DNA from: Vittaforma corneae ATCC 50505
Taxonomy: Eukaryota > Microsporidia > Nosematidae
Direction of reading: 5' to 3'
DNA: 56,311 nucleotides
NCBI RefSeq assembly: GCF_000231115.1
Contig: NW_006889846.1
Location: forward strand, 1-56,311
Each line of letters opens with the position of its first letter. The first letter of the stretch is position 1. The notes under the pieces were generated by a model. It was not told where the DNA came from and searched no databases. It saw nothing but the letters and a program-made list of their open reading frames with translations. The translations under genes and the position numbers were made by a program. Shown here in pieces: positions 8,938 to 18,840 of the stretch.

Positions 8938-11388
8938 TTAATCTTGAGCTAATTTTTTGAGGAAATCTTCAAGTTTTTTAATAAATCTATCGTCTGTCTC
9001 TCCAAAATATCCTTGCACTTGCTTGTAAATATTGATAAGCTCATCAAAACCATTGCACATCTTGGCATATTCTTCCATTCTACTTTTGCTTACGAACTCA
9101 CCGTATAAGCTTTTGATTTCATCAATTTCATGGATCAAACTTTCAATGGAAATTTCAGAATTAATTATTGAAATTTGATCCATCGATTCCATTCCAGTCA
9201 ATTCAAGTATAAGTTTTGGTACATTCACCTTTTTCTTGATTAATTTCAATATTTCTTTATTGTCAAAAGCCTGCAAGGAATCAAGTGAAAAACTCTCCGC
9301 ATTACCGTTGAAAGAGTTGGAATTAAGAACATTCCCAATGACAAGCAAAATTCCAAATAAATTCAGCAACTCCGTGCTTTCAACAATTCTCATAAATGAA
9401 ATTGACATGTTTTTGATAATTTCTGGGTATTTTCTAGTTTTGAGAGCAAAGTTGAACCTTAGAGAAAGTAAAGAAGAACGAAACCGACTCAGATTAGGCA
9501 ACTCTTTGAAAAGAAGCTCTGCCCTTCCCATTTCCTTTATCGAAGAACAAATCAATTCGTACTCCTCCTGTGTTGGAAAGTATAAAATCAACTGCCTCAC
9601 AACATTCTCATTTTCATATTCGCCCTGTAATATTTGTCTTATAAGTTCAGAATTTGACAGTTTGACTCTTCCTAATGCTATATTTAGAGCATAGCTCTTC
9701 TTTGGATCGATTAAATATTCAGTTGGCTTTTGAATTTCCTGTACAATTTTCTCTTTCTTTTCTTGTTTGTATTCGAATTCATCAAATTCAGAAGTTTGAA
9801 ATACTTTTTCGAATCTTTCATAGTTTATCTTTGAAAATATAAGGCACTGCGCCTTGGTTGATTTTTTCCATTTTAAGCCCATATAAGATTTATCGGTTGT
9901 TAAGAGTGTGCTGATAGGCTTTGACTTTACACCAAATCTTACACCAATCTTAGGCTTTATTTCTGCAGAACTATTTACAACGGATGAGCTGGCAGTGACA
10001 GGCTTTTGCTCTCCTTTAGAAATTATTGGGAATGCATTTTGAGTCTTGGCGTTGTCAGATGGCCTTGATTTTAATTTTCCAAATATTCCAATGGTTTTAA
10101 GGCCTCCAGTATTCTTCAGTGTAGAGCCAGGTGTTTTTATGTCCACTTCACCGTTACTTGTTCTATTAGGTAGTTGTACACTTTCAGATTGATCCACACA
10201 GCTCACCAATCCCATTCTAATCTTCCTTACTTCTTTTGGTTTACTGGACGACTTTTCCAGAGAAATCATCTTATGTTTGAGTGATAAATTTTCAAGTTTT
10301 AAACTTTCTATCTCTTTTTTCAAAATATTTACAATATCACTAGTTTTTTCATCACTAATGTTGTACGAACCGAGTTGGCTTTTAATATCTAAATTATCAG
10401 TTGACTTCTGATTGATAGGTTTCAAAAGTAACTTTTCATCAACAAGTGTGACAATATTGTTTGCAGTCTCAGCATTTCCGCTAGTCACAGGAGTGCACCT
10501 TGGATCTTTGTCTTTATGGCTGCTTGATATGAAGTTGACTACACCATCTGACTTTGCTGGAACGGCAGCCTTTTTATTATTTATGCTCTCTGATCTATCG
10601 TTATCTGGCACATACAGCCCAACCTTAAAGCTATTGGATGCTGCTTGTACAAATAAAGCGTCATATATACCGTTATTTACAAACTTACTTTTGTTTTTCT
10701 GTAGTACTTCGGTACTTAGTATTTTGTCGATGTGAAAACTCCCATTCAGAAGGAAATTCAGCTCATTTTTTATTATGGATAGTTCGAGGATATCGCCAAC
10801 CACCCTCATCAGGAATGTTGAACAGTAGCAGCTTGGAGAATGCACACTCAAATCGTTTTCTTGATCTTTGATTGACGTGTAGTGAACTGATGTCAAAAGT
10901 GCAGATCTATCGATATTCGAGTTTATAAAAGTAAATATTAAATGCTTGCTTATCAAAGTATATTTTTTCAGGATTTTAAATAGAAAATGAGAACACAAAG
11001 CCTTTTCTTTCTGGATGAAAACTATGAATTCTACTAGGTTATTCAGAAATTCTGTGCTGTTTGAATTTAAACTGCATTCCAGGACAGAAACCCCATGGTT
11101 TTTCATAAAGCATTTCCAAAGCTCTTCGCAGGAGATGTCGTTCAGCTGTATCATCGATTCCATAGTAAATCTTAGAAAAAGTAGATTTAATAGACTGTTT
11201 CTACACTTGAGTTCTTCAAGACACTCACTGATTTTAGCCTTTCTTTCGGAAAAACTGTACGCAGAAGCAATAGTCTGTACTTTTTTGGGAATGTCAAATG
11301 TCTTTACATAATTTATGGATTCTGCCTCAGAGTAGCCGAGAGATTGAATGACTTTTGTAAATTGTGTATTGATTGTGTCATTCTCCAT
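8938..11388 (-). CDS. Formin (FH2-domain actin nucleator)
   Basis: 816 residues from MENDTINTQ, chosen because a CTCCC signal lies eight to twelve bases upstream. The N-terminal 250 residues are helical and fit a GBD/FH3-type regulatory region. A Ser/Lys-rich linker (about 270-540) replaces a classical proline-rich FH1. The FH2 domain spans roughly 540-800: SYALNIALGRVKLSNSELI matches the conserved IALxRxKLS motif and LFGILLVIGNVLNSNSFNG the iLxIGNxLN motif. Formins nucleate and elongate unbranched actin filaments via profilin. The lack of a poly-Pro FH1 is notable because that segment normally recruits profilin-actin. Confidence 0.88.
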   Translation of the reverse strand: MENDTINTQFTKVIQSLGYSEAESINYVKTFDIPKKVQTIASAYSFSERKAKISECLEELKCRNSLLNLLFLRFTMESMIQLNDISCEELWKCFMKNHGVSVLECSLNSNSTEFLNNLVEFIVFIQKEKALCSHFLFKILKKYTLISKHLIFTFINSNIDRSALLTSVHYTSIKDQENDLSVHSPSCYCSTFLMRVVGDILELSIIKNELNFLLNGSFHIDKILSTEVLQKNKSKFVNNGIYDALFVQAASNSFKVGLYVPDNDRSESINNKKAAVPAKSDGVVNFISSSHKDKDPRCTPVTSGNAETANNIVTLVDEKLLLKPINQKSTDNLDIKSQLGSYNISDEKTSDIVNILKKEIESLKLENLSLKHKMISLEKSSSKPKEVRKIRMGLVSCVDQSESVQLPNRTSNGEVDIKTPGSTLKNTGGLKTIGIFGKLKSRPSDNAKTQNAFPIISKGEQKPVTASSSVVNSSAEIKPKIGVRFGVKSKPISTLLTTDKSYMGLKWKKSTKAQCLIFSKINYERFEKVFQTSEFDEFEYKQEKKEKIVQEIQKPTEYLIDPKKSYALNIALGRVKLSNSELIRQILQGEYENENVVRQLILYFPTQEEYELICSSIKEMGRAELLFKELPNLSRFRSSLLSLRFNFALKTRKYPEIIKNMSISFMRIVESTELLNLFGILLVIGNVLNSNSFNGNAESFSLDSLQAFDNKEILKLIKKKVNVPKLILELTGMESMDQISIINSEISIESLIHEIDEIKSLYGEFVSKSRMEEYAKMCNGFDELINIYKQVQGYFGETDDRFIKKLEDFLKKLAQD

Positions 11389-11806
11389 ACTTAAGGGAGT
11401 CAAAAATAAAAAGAAACAAATAGTAAAGATAAATGAATAGTATAACGACTGTATTTTATACAAAAATGTAAATACGACATACTATTAAAAAGCTTATTTA
11501 GCTATGGAAACTGCCAGCTTCACAAAGTAATTCCTAAACAGAGATGTTCAAAGCACATCTGTGCTCAAGTGATTTGCAGACGTCAACCCCATCATTTAGA
11601 CACACATTGTATTCACTGACATGCCTGGAACTCAAGTGTGATTTTTACAGTTATACGCGATCACAGACCAAATCAAAATACATGCGCCGCTTTTGTCTTT
11701 TCAAACTAATTTGTTCACAGTTCTGATCTTTAAACAAATGTTTCAAATTATTATTTGATTGTCAAATATTAAAAATGTAAAATCATAAAAGCATCGTTTT
11801 CGAACA
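11389..11806. promoter_or_regulatory. Divergent upstream region of formin and apyrase genes
   Basis: 418 bases between two genes transcribed away from each other, so it should hold both promoters. The formin side has CCC close to its ATG. A 60-codon frame inside (11544-11726) has no coding character. No repeats or RNA signals seen. Confidence 0.4.
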
Positions 11807-13102
11807 ATGTCTCTGCTCTTTCCAGTCGTACTCCTTGTTTTATGGACAGCTAACTGTATTAATATCGGAATTTTTGATGCAGGTTCAACTGGCACAAGAT
11901 TAAAGATTTATCAATTTGATGGAAATACACTTACCTCACAGCTAACATTCAAGCACCACGAACTAAATAAAAATATACCAAAGAAAGGTATTCACGAGCA
12001 GAGTAATAGTGAAATAGAATCGACAATCGATGAGCTAGTTCGCAAAGCCATCGAAATACAGCCAGACATGCTCTTAGCATTCTATGGAACTGCAGGGATG
12101 AGATCTGTGCCTGCAAATATCCAGAATAGCATCCTTGATAGGGTTAGAGACTGTTTAAAGAAGTATAATCTTTTCGATGTAAAGGTATTGGAAGGGAATG
12201 AAGAAGCCCTGTATTCACTCAAGTCCTTTGAGCATTATTTACCCTGGGAAGATGACTTTAGTATTGTGGACATGGGTGGAAGATCGGTACAGATAATTCA
12301 TAAGAGAGGATCGTTGATAAGGGTAAATTCATTGGAAATGGGCATTATAAATAGTACTTGTAAGCAACAGAACAATAAAGTGAAGAGTATAATCGACGGT
12401 CTGTTAAAAGGTAGATCCGATAATTTATTGACTGAAGTAGAGAGCAGTAATCAACATTCAGGTAAAAGACTAAATAGCGAGATCCTCATTAAAGGAACGG
12501 ACTGTAGAGAAATCAAAGAAAAGGGCATAAAAGTGTATGAGTGTGAAGAAAAGTCTATTTTTAATAGCTTTATTGACAGAAAGAATGCAAAAGTTAAGTC
12601 TAACGAGAGTACAGCCAATAAAATTGATAACTTTCACCATTTCAGAATTATAACCAAGTTTAATAATAAAGACCAGATTAACAACAAATCATTTCTTGCA
12701 AGCTCAGATTTGACCAAAAGCCAAGACAACTCAAATATAGAGTGCATTGACAGTTTCTTTGACATGAGCCATTTGGAAAAGCAAAGTCCAACAAAAAAGG
12801 TGTTTTTGCTGTCCTTTTATGAAGAAATATTAACATCGACCAAAAATATCACACTCAAAAGGCTGTTTGAAAATTACAACAGTTTTTGTTCAAAAAACTC
12901 TGATGAAAAATGCACAAAACTGTACTACTCACTTAAATTTTTGGAAAAGCTAGGAATAAATGAGAGTGTTGAGTTAATATTGGTTAATAAACTGTATAAT
13001 ATTGACATTTCATGGTCACTCGGAATAGCCCTTGAAATTAAACGGATGAATGAAGATGCATTGAGCAACAATGGAGTAGATAGACTAAAATTAAATACAT
13101 AA
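11807..13102 (+). CDS. GDA1/CD39 family nucleoside phosphatase (apyrase), probably secreted
   Basis: 431 residues starting with a hydrophobic signal peptide (MSLLFPVVLLVLWTANC). Apyrase conserved regions appear in order: ACR1 FDAGSTGTRLKIYQF, ACR2 FYGTAGMR, ACR3 LEGNEEALYSL with the catalytic Glu region, ACR4 SIVDMGGRSVQI, and a late SWSLG resembling ACR5. The family hydrolyses nucleoside di- or triphosphates in the Golgi lumen or outside the cell. Between ACR4 and ACR5 lies an unusual 130-residue Lys/Asn/Ser-rich segment with little family similarity. A host-facing nucleotide scavenging role is attractive for a parasite but is inference; Golgi GDPase is the alternative. Confidence 0.85.
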   Translation: MSLLFPVVLLVLWTANCINIGIFDAGSTGTRLKIYQFDGNTLTSQLTFKHHELNKNIPKKGIHEQSNSEIESTIDELVRKAIEIQPDMLLAFYGTAGMRSVPANIQNSILDRVRDCLKKYNLFDVKVLEGNEEALYSLKSFEHYLPWEDDFSIVDMGGRSVQIIHKRGSLIRVNSLEMGIINSTCKQQNNKVKSIIDGLLKGRSDNLLTEVESSNQHSGKRLNSEILIKGTDCREIKEKGIKVYECEEKSIFNSFIDRKNAKVKSNESTANKIDNFHHFRIITKFNNKDQINNKSFLASSDLTKSQDNSNIECIDSFFDMSHLEKQSPTKKVFLLSFYEEILTSTKNITLKRLFENYNSFCSKNSDEKCTKLYYSLKFLEKLGINESVELILVNKLYNIDISWSLGIALEIKRMNEDALSNNGVDRLKLNT

Positions 13103-13249
13103 AATAAAGTTGTGTATTTTCAATTGCCAGTGAGCTCAGTTTATTTCTATTAAAGCATACTCGACGTGGTTGGGTTTTCATGATCTTGATTTGATTGTCC
13201 GTTGTCTTTGATTGCATTAGACGATATAATCGATCTGGTTGATTGCCTT

Positions 13250-13648
13250 TTATTTTGAGTAGAGGAATCTTAGAATGAGAGCATAGAATGCAAGATGCAT
13301 TCCCAGTGACGTCAGAATGAACCCCATTCTATTTTTTATTGGCTCGTCTTCCTTATACTTAACAGATGCCCTTGAAAGATAGTCTGAAATAAGGCCCTGA
13401 ATTACCATTACTATGGTGCAGACACTAAAAGGGTCTTTGCTGCTTTTGAGATAGGCTAGAAATAGACTCAAAGGAAGATGCACAGAGCTTAGAAGACTCA
13501 TGTACACGTAGGACAGCTTTATTTTTCCATCTTTTAGAAAAAGTGAATAGACAAGTGATATGGCCACTGAAAATAAAATGACAAACACGAAAAAAAATGA
13601 CTTGACAAATATGGTGGAGAATATGTCATAAACCATTTCAAAAGACAT
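13250..13648 (-). CDS. Polytopic membrane protein, unknown (possibly C-terminal part of a split gene)
   Basis: 132 residues with three to four hydrophobic helices (FFFVFVILFSVAISLVYSLF, VYMSLLSSVHLPLSLFLAYL, and a C-terminal LTSLGMHLAFYALILRFLY). No family recognised. Its start overlaps the end of the next upstream minus-strand frame by 11 bases. Removing a single T from the TTTT there would join the two into one protein of about 198 residues. It is either a true overlapping pair or one frame-broken membrane protein. Confidence 0.55.
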   Translation of the reverse strand: MSFEMVYDIFSTIFVKSFFFVFVILFSVAISLVYSLFLKDGKIKLSYVYMSLLSSVHLPLSLFLAYLKSSKDPFSVCTIVMVIQGLISDYLSRASVKYKEDEPIKNRMGFILTSLGMHLAFYALILRFLYSK

Positions 13649-13841
13649 TAAAATTAATCATTTTCGCAATTAAGAAGCAAATAAAGTTGAATATTGCAAG
13701 GATTACGGACAGGAAAATTATATTGAGGATTGACGTCTTGAGTTCGTCGGAATGGACAGGCGAAAATAAAAGGTAAGATTGTATATGTGAACTGATAGTT
13801 GACAGGGAAAATGAAAAGATGGAGTATTCCAAGGGATTCAT
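13638..13841 (-). CDS. Small membrane protein, unknown (possibly N-terminal part of a split gene)
   Basis: 67 residues beginning MNPLEYSIFS, with a hydrophobic segment near the end (ILNIIFLSVILAIFNFICFLI). The frame ends 11 bases inside the following gene. If the T run at about 13640-13643 is one base too long, the reading continues directly into the downstream membrane protein. On its own it resembles no known small subunit. Confidence 0.45.
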   Translation of the reverse strand: MNPLEYSIFSFSLSTISSHIQSYLLFSPVHSDELKTSILNIIFLSVILAIFNFICFLIAKMINFNVF

Positions 13842-13932
13842 AATTCAAATGTATTGTTGATATTTAAGGAGTGTTTAAAACCTGAAACTTCATGAAACAT
13901 TTGACAGGTGGACAAACAGTTTATTTAAATGT

Positions 13933-14658
13933 CTATCTAAGACATTCCAGCACTTTTGCATGATTTTTTAACACACTCCCTGAAATTTCTAACTTTACAC
14001 ACTTGAATTTTTGCTGTTCAAACGTGAAAATTGCAACGTCTCTCGTGCAGTTCAAAAGAATCTCTTCCGACTCCTCAGATGCTGGATTGTCGATAAAAAC
14101 AGCCTTTACTCTATCCCAGTCTTCTTTTTTAAAATTATCAATATTTTTAATGATAGTGAATAGGTTTCCACCAACATAGATCTTCCTTTTATCCTGCGAT
14201 AGAGGATTGGCAGTTGAGGACTCAAATACTCCATCAGTAAGGAGCTTCTCAACATTGTCAATATGTATTTTAGAAACAAGACTGCTAGGAACAATTATTA
14301 AATCTCTTGATTTGATACTCGGCACATCATATTTTTTATCACTTTCGTATTTTGGACTAATAAAAAATCCTTTAACGGCAACGGGCACAAAGCTTTGTAT
14401 TTCAGCCAAAATGGATGCTTTATCTATATGAGAAACCGAGGGTATTCCATTTTCCTTACACAAGCTCATGTATTCTTTTAGAGATTTCTTTGAATTTAGC
14501 AAAAAGAACAATACTGATTTAAGGGTATAGTCCTTGATCTTCTTTGTGGGAAACTCTACAATTTGATTCGCATCGTAGTGCTTTCCCTGCACCGAGACGG
14601 TGTTTTCATTGACTGTACATGCTTCAAGATTTCCATGTGCTTTTTTCAATACATCCAT
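13933..14658 (-). CDS. Cdc73-like Paf1-complex subunit
   Basis: 241 residues, much shorter than yeast or human Cdc73. The N-terminal half has the expected order: FPTKKIKDYTLKSVLFFLLN, then IPSVSHIDKASIL. The C-terminal Ras-like domain is clear: RDLIIVPSSLVSKIHIDNVEKLL then DWDRVKAVFIDNPA, which matches the family motif around DWDRVVAVF. Cdc73 is part of the Paf1 complex that travels with RNA polymerase II and supports elongation and histone modification. The linker between the domains is strongly reduced. A TTATCCTTCC signal precedes the ATG. Confidence 0.8.
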   Translation of the reverse strand: MDVLKKAHGNLEACTVNENTVSVQGKHYDANQIVEFPTKKIKDYTLKSVLFFLLNSKKSLKEYMSLCKENGIPSVSHIDKASILAEIQSFVPVAVKGFFISPKYESDKKYDVPSIKSRDLIIVPSSLVSKIHIDNVEKLLTDGVFESSTANPLSQDKRKIYVGGNLFTIIKNIDNFKKEDWDRVKAVFIDNPASEESEEILLNCTRDVAIFTFEQQKFKCVKLEISGSVLKNHAKVLECLR

Positions 14659-14876
14659 GGAAGGATAAAAGTTTACAATAAAAATAGGCAGTAAAAGTAT
14701 TACTTGAATGCGCCTGGCTAACTGCCTTAATGATGAATGCCCAAGAAATATTCATGCTGTATTTAGCACAAGACTCACGCCTGTCTCTGCTTTCAACGCC
14801 AAGCAGATTGTAAAATTTCTGGGAGTGTTGTTGCAGAGCTTATTGCTTTGCAATGCTATTTCCAACAGCATTGATT

Positions 14877-16304
14877 TTATCCTTTGGCATAGTTGAAAAA
14901 TTTACTGCTATTCAACACCTCATTGCTTATCACTATAACTTCTATTTTGTGTTCACTTGCAAACTCACAAATCTCCCTGTGCTCTCTTAATGTCACACCT
15001 CCCTCAATATAAATGATTATCGGTGTGATGTCTTCAACATTGCCAAATCTAACGAACGAATTGTCTTTCAGTTTATTAAACACCAGATGCTTAACCACTC
15101 TTTTCAAGGGCGAAATGTATCCCAGCTTAATATCCACCCCAGTATTAAAGCCATTTTTATAGCAGTAATTTAAGGGCCGATGGCTTTCGTAGAATTTTAA
15201 AAGGTCGGCGCGGAATTTGGGAAATGCCCTGCTACTTTCTTCCCAGTTTTTGACATACTTCAAAAAGTATATCAGTAACACCTTCAAAGCATTTGAATTG
15301 CCAAGATTTTCTATGGCTCTAGCAATACTAATGTCCTTGTTTACCAATACTTCATTTTCAATCTCGCTGATCTGTTGAATTCCAACGGCCTCATTGATAA
15401 TCCTATTGTAGATGCTTAGATGTACTTCTGCAATAGTTTTCTGTGTGACCATTTCTTGGATTTCCTCAAAATCATCAATACTGAGCTTATTTTTCTCAAC
15501 TTCTTTGATAAAAATCTTTATTTGCTCACCCACCTCAGCAATTTGCTTAAATTTGTTGATATTAAAAAATGCATCGTTTAATAGGTAGTCTCTATTGTTT
15601 ACCTTAACAATAGAGTTTTCAAGATCGAAATGCTCATTTATCATAGAAAAGTAGTGCCAGTCATATAAAAGAGGTGTAATTAAGTCGAAGTTTCTCTTTA
15701 GAAGAACCAATGTGCCTCTTTTCTGAAAGTTAAACTGAGCAATCTTATTGCACAAGTCCCTTCCCAAGTTGACCATGCTTTCATTCATGTCAATGTTCTC
15801 TTTGCTACTACTTTCATTTAATGCCAAGATAGAAGGCGACATTTCTAACGATAGTAAAAGGGAAAATAGGGCATCAAAGTTTCTCTTATACATAAGCGAG
15901 TTTGTAGTGTACAAATTTAGAGACTGTCTGTATAGATCTAGATTAATTTCATGAACTTCTGATATTACTGAATGGATATCAGTGTTGGCCATTATTTCAA
16001 GAACAAAGGGGTCTATCTGTGTGGTAAATAGAATGATATAGTTACCATAAAAAGGACAAACAATCTCTTCAAGAAGTACTTTGAGATTGCAGGGCCTTAC
16101 GATTACTATGCAACACATTCCATCGACTTTAGTCCTGTTTTTGTTTGTGAGATAGTCAAAATAAAAGAACCCGTTATCTCTGAAAACAGACAGGGGAATC
16201 AAGTTGCTTATCATCTGTTTAGATTCGGAATCAAACAGACAAGCTTTAATTCCCGTGCCTCGTTTTAGGATAAATTCAATTTGAGGATAAAAAAGAGATT
16301 CCAT
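14877..16304 (-). CDS. Sec1/Munc18 (SM) protein, Vps45-like
   Basis: 475 residues. RGTLVLLKRNFDLITPLLYDWHYFSMINEHF matches the SM motif (DRxxDxxTPLxxxWTYxxMxHE). Near the end, ITPIIIYIEGGVTLREHREICEF matches the family IVFIxGGxTYxE motif, followed by VIVISNEVLNSSKFFNYA, closest to the Vps45 ending (ILGGTTxxNSKSF). SM proteins bind syntaxins and control SNARE-mediated fusion; Vps45 works at the Golgi/endosome. Sec1 or Sly1 cannot be fully excluded. No strong CCC signal precedes the start, unlike most neighbours. Confidence 0.8.
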   Translation of the reverse strand: MESLFYPQIEFILKRGTGIKACLFDSESKQMISNLIPLSVFRDNGFFYFDYLTNKNRTKVDGMCCIVIVRPCNLKVLLEEIVCPFYGNYIILFTTQIDPFVLEIMANTDIHSVISEVHEINLDLYRQSLNLYTTNSLMYKRNFDALFSLLLSLEMSPSILALNESSSKENIDMNESMVNLGRDLCNKIAQFNFQKRGTLVLLKRNFDLITPLLYDWHYFSMINEHFDLENSIVKVNNRDYLLNDAFFNINKFKQIAEVGEQIKIFIKEVEKNKLSIDDFEEIQEMVTQKTIAEVHLSIYNRIINEAVGIQQISEIENEVLVNKDISIARAIENLGNSNALKVLLIYFLKYVKNWEESSRAFPKFRADLLKFYESHRPLNYCYKNGFNTGVDIKLGYISPLKRVVKHLVFNKLKDNSFVRFGNVEDITPIIIYIEGGVTLREHREICEFASEHKIEVIVISNEVLNSSKFFNYAKG

Positions 16305-16558
16305 TGTTATTGATTATAAAATAAATCAAATATACGACCTGAAACATCACAAGCAACAATGACGATATATTTGAGTGTTGATATCCAACAGATTAGGGTT
16401 TCAAAGCCTGGACATTTGAAGTAATGTGAAGAACTTTGAACTCAGAAATAAGCTAAGAAAAGTATAATCAACCAGCCTCTAATAAGCTCATATAAAATTA
16501 AATGAACAGACAGTCCAATCAGACCAGTTTTCTAATACGCTTTAATATTAAATTTCAA

Positions 16559-18385
16559 TCATAGTTTTTGTATTATATCCTCCTCAGATAGTACTTTTGG
16601 CAATCTATTATCTTTTGAATCCCTCCACTCTCGGAGAAGATTTCCTGCTCGCTTGAAAAACTCGTTTGGCTTGAGTTTTTCAAATTCTTCATGGGTTATC
16701 ATGTCTCTTGCCTTGGCATGGCAAAGAAATTCAGAAAAATTCCTTGTAGAGCAAGGAAAATCTATGGATAGTATGGACATTTCTTCTTTTACATCAAAAA
16801 GTGCTTCAGCTGGTGAAATAGCCTTTGGGACAAGCTTATTTAGCAAAACATTTAGGAATTTTTGATAAATTTTATGGTTTGTGATCATTTCAATGAAGTA
16901 AGCTTTGAGAAATTTACGATTATTAAACTTATCAATATCCTTGAAAATTTTATCTCCAACCTCCAATAAATCATCAGGATCAGAAATGCTGTCTAAGCAA
17001 TCACCAATATCCATAATGTATTCTCTCAAAACGTCATCATCACTCTTCAGTTTTTCAACCTTTTTAGATTCTTCAACTACAAGAGATGCAAATGAGTTTG
17101 ATCTCTGAAGGATAGGAGACGGAGTTGACTTTAGGGCATTTATAAGATTTACATTGGCAGAAAATGTCTTATCAATCTCAACCTCCAATCGTAAATCTCC
17201 GCACTTTGAATGTGATTTGAGATAGTCGAGGATTTTCTTCAAGGTTTCACGTCGATTATTAGCTAAAAGTTTGTGGCCAAGGGAACCAAATACGTGGCAC
17301 AGCATGACTACGTTCTCTGGTGTAAATGTCGATGTCAGCTTATCAATGATAACAGTAACGTTGTGAACTCCTGTTATATTATTGATATATAGTGCAATCA
17401 CAAAATTCACCGTTCCCAAGGCATGCAGACGTCTTTTTGATTTTTCTGCAAAGCATTCCTCAATCTTCTCATCAATATCACTTGTACTGTTCGTTGACAA
17501 AATTGACTCATCAACCTGCGCAAACCAATTATGCTGACTTTCAAATTTCTTGAATGCTAAAGACAGAAGGGTTCCAAAGAAGCAACTTTGCTTGCAATTC
17601 TTAATCTTCTTCTCCTCATCACACAGCCATGTTTTGTAGAGCTCACCAATGATTTTAATATAAACGTTGAAAAAAACTTCCTCTGATATTACCTTTTCAA
17701 ATACAAAAGCTGCTATTTCCTTCATTTCTTCAATTTTCTCGATCTGAATCTTGAATAGATTTTCTACTACTGAACCGACATTGCTTTTTGTTACCCTGTT
17801 AAACTCTACTCTGACTTTTTCAATTGGGGAGTCAACTTTTGACTTTAAATTTTTAATTTTTTCAAGATAGATGTCCTCACCTTTTGCAAAGTAAAATTTG
17901 ATATCAACAGGTGTTCTTTCATTGATCTTCAGTATTGAATTAATTTTATCATTCAGTGCGTCAATGTCCAAGGGTGGGAACTGTTTCAATAGTCTTTCGA
18001 TCTGCATGAACTTAACAAATTCAGATAGCTGGCCATTTTCTTCTGAATCGCAATCAAATATATTAACATCATTGCTGTCCTTCAGGCTTAGCTCACTGAG
18101 CATGGACTTGAGATCGCTCATTTGGCATGTAGAATTATGTCCTTCACCCTTCTTACCTGTGATTGACTCTAAAAACTCATGCGTAGAGAGATCCGAAATA
18201 CTGTTTTCATTGTTAAAAAAGACAGATGGCATAGAACTTGTGGAGAATTCTTCTATTGTTTGTTGTGGAGGAGCACTCATGACTCTATCCATTTTAAAAC
18301 CGCCAGTTTCATCACGGGGGCGATTGTCTTGTTTGGCTTTTTCAGCTTTGTGGTTTAAAACCATGGGGTTCAACTTTGTTCTCAT
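16559..18385 (-). CDS. eIF4G-like protein with MIF4G domain
   Basis: 608 residues from MRTKLNPMVL. The frame is open further upstream, but AAAATTTCC lies just before this ATG, supporting the shorter form. Residues about 190-400 have the MIF4G pattern: VEFNRVTKSNVGSVVENLF, then MKEIAAFVFEKVISEEVFF, as in eIF4G where the HEAT repeats bind eIF4A. The N-terminal 100 residues are low-complexity and the C-terminal third is helical. eIF4G scaffolds eIF4E, eIF4A and the 40S ribosome. I see no clear Y-x4-L-phi eIF4E site. Another MIF4G protein (Upf2, CBP80 type) is less likely. Confidence 0.65.
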   Translation of the reverse strand: MRTKLNPMVLNHKAEKAKQDNRPRDETGGFKMDRVMSAPPQQTIEEFSTSSMPSVFFNNENSISDLSTHEFLESITGKKGEGHNSTCQMSDLKSMLSELSLKDSNDVNIFDCDSEENGQLSEFVKFMQIERLLKQFPPLDIDALNDKINSILKINERTPVDIKFYFAKGEDIYLEKIKNLKSKVDSPIEKVRVEFNRVTKSNVGSVVENLFKIQIEKIEEMKEIAAFVFEKVISEEVFFNVYIKIIGELYKTWLCDEEKKIKNCKQSCFFGTLLSLAFKKFESQHNWFAQVDESILSTNSTSDIDEKIEECFAEKSKRRLHALGTVNFVIALYINNITGVHNVTVIIDKLTSTFTPENVVMLCHVFGSLGHKLLANNRRETLKKILDYLKSHSKCGDLRLEVEIDKTFSANVNLINALKSTPSPILQRSNSFASLVVEESKKVEKLKSDDDVLREYIMDIGDCLDSISDPDDLLEVGDKIFKDIDKFNNRKFLKAYFIEMITNHKIYQKFLNVLLNKLVPKAISPAEALFDVKEEMSILSIDFPCSTRNFSEFLCHAKARDMITHEEFEKLKPNEFFKRAGNLLREWRDSKDNRLPKVLSEEDIIQKL

Positions 18386-18840
18386 TTTTGAACAAGTACT
18401 GGAAATTTTGTAAGAAAATTTTTGAAGATAGAGATAGTATGCAAAAGAAGCAAAGGCGCTTTGCATATAATTTAATTGCGGAAATAACACGAATCCTGCA
18501 CTTGCTTTATCATTTATAAGCCATGCTGTTGGGGCTAAAACAGCTTCTAAATTCTAATTTGCCCAAAGCATTTCTTTGTGTGAAGGGAACCAAATAAGCA
18601 TGCGATTCAAACACTAACCATTTATACTTTGACAAAATAGATTGATAAGCATACTAGTTTATTTTGGCCAAAAAGCTGTCTGTACATAGCATTTTAATTA
18701 AAAACTTTTAATAAACTTCACATTAAAGCTTCAGAGATTAGAAATGGGATGCTATAACATTACGTCTATCTATCTCGATAACTATCTGGCTGTATCGTTC
18801 TTTATAATTTATCTTCTTGGTCGTTTCAAAATTTTATCCC
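18386..18840. promoter_or_regulatory. Divergent upstream region of eIF4G-like and zuotin genes
   Basis: 455 bases separating two genes that point away from each other. ATTTTATCCC ends directly at the zuotin ATG; AAAATTTTC and AAAATTTCC lie before the eIF4G-like start. No other feature seen. Confidence 0.45.

Noticed and set aside
14708..14896. 62-codon plus-strand frame between Cdc73 and Vps45-like genes
   Set aside because: It overlaps the end of the Vps45-like gene, has no start signal and unlike-protein composition.
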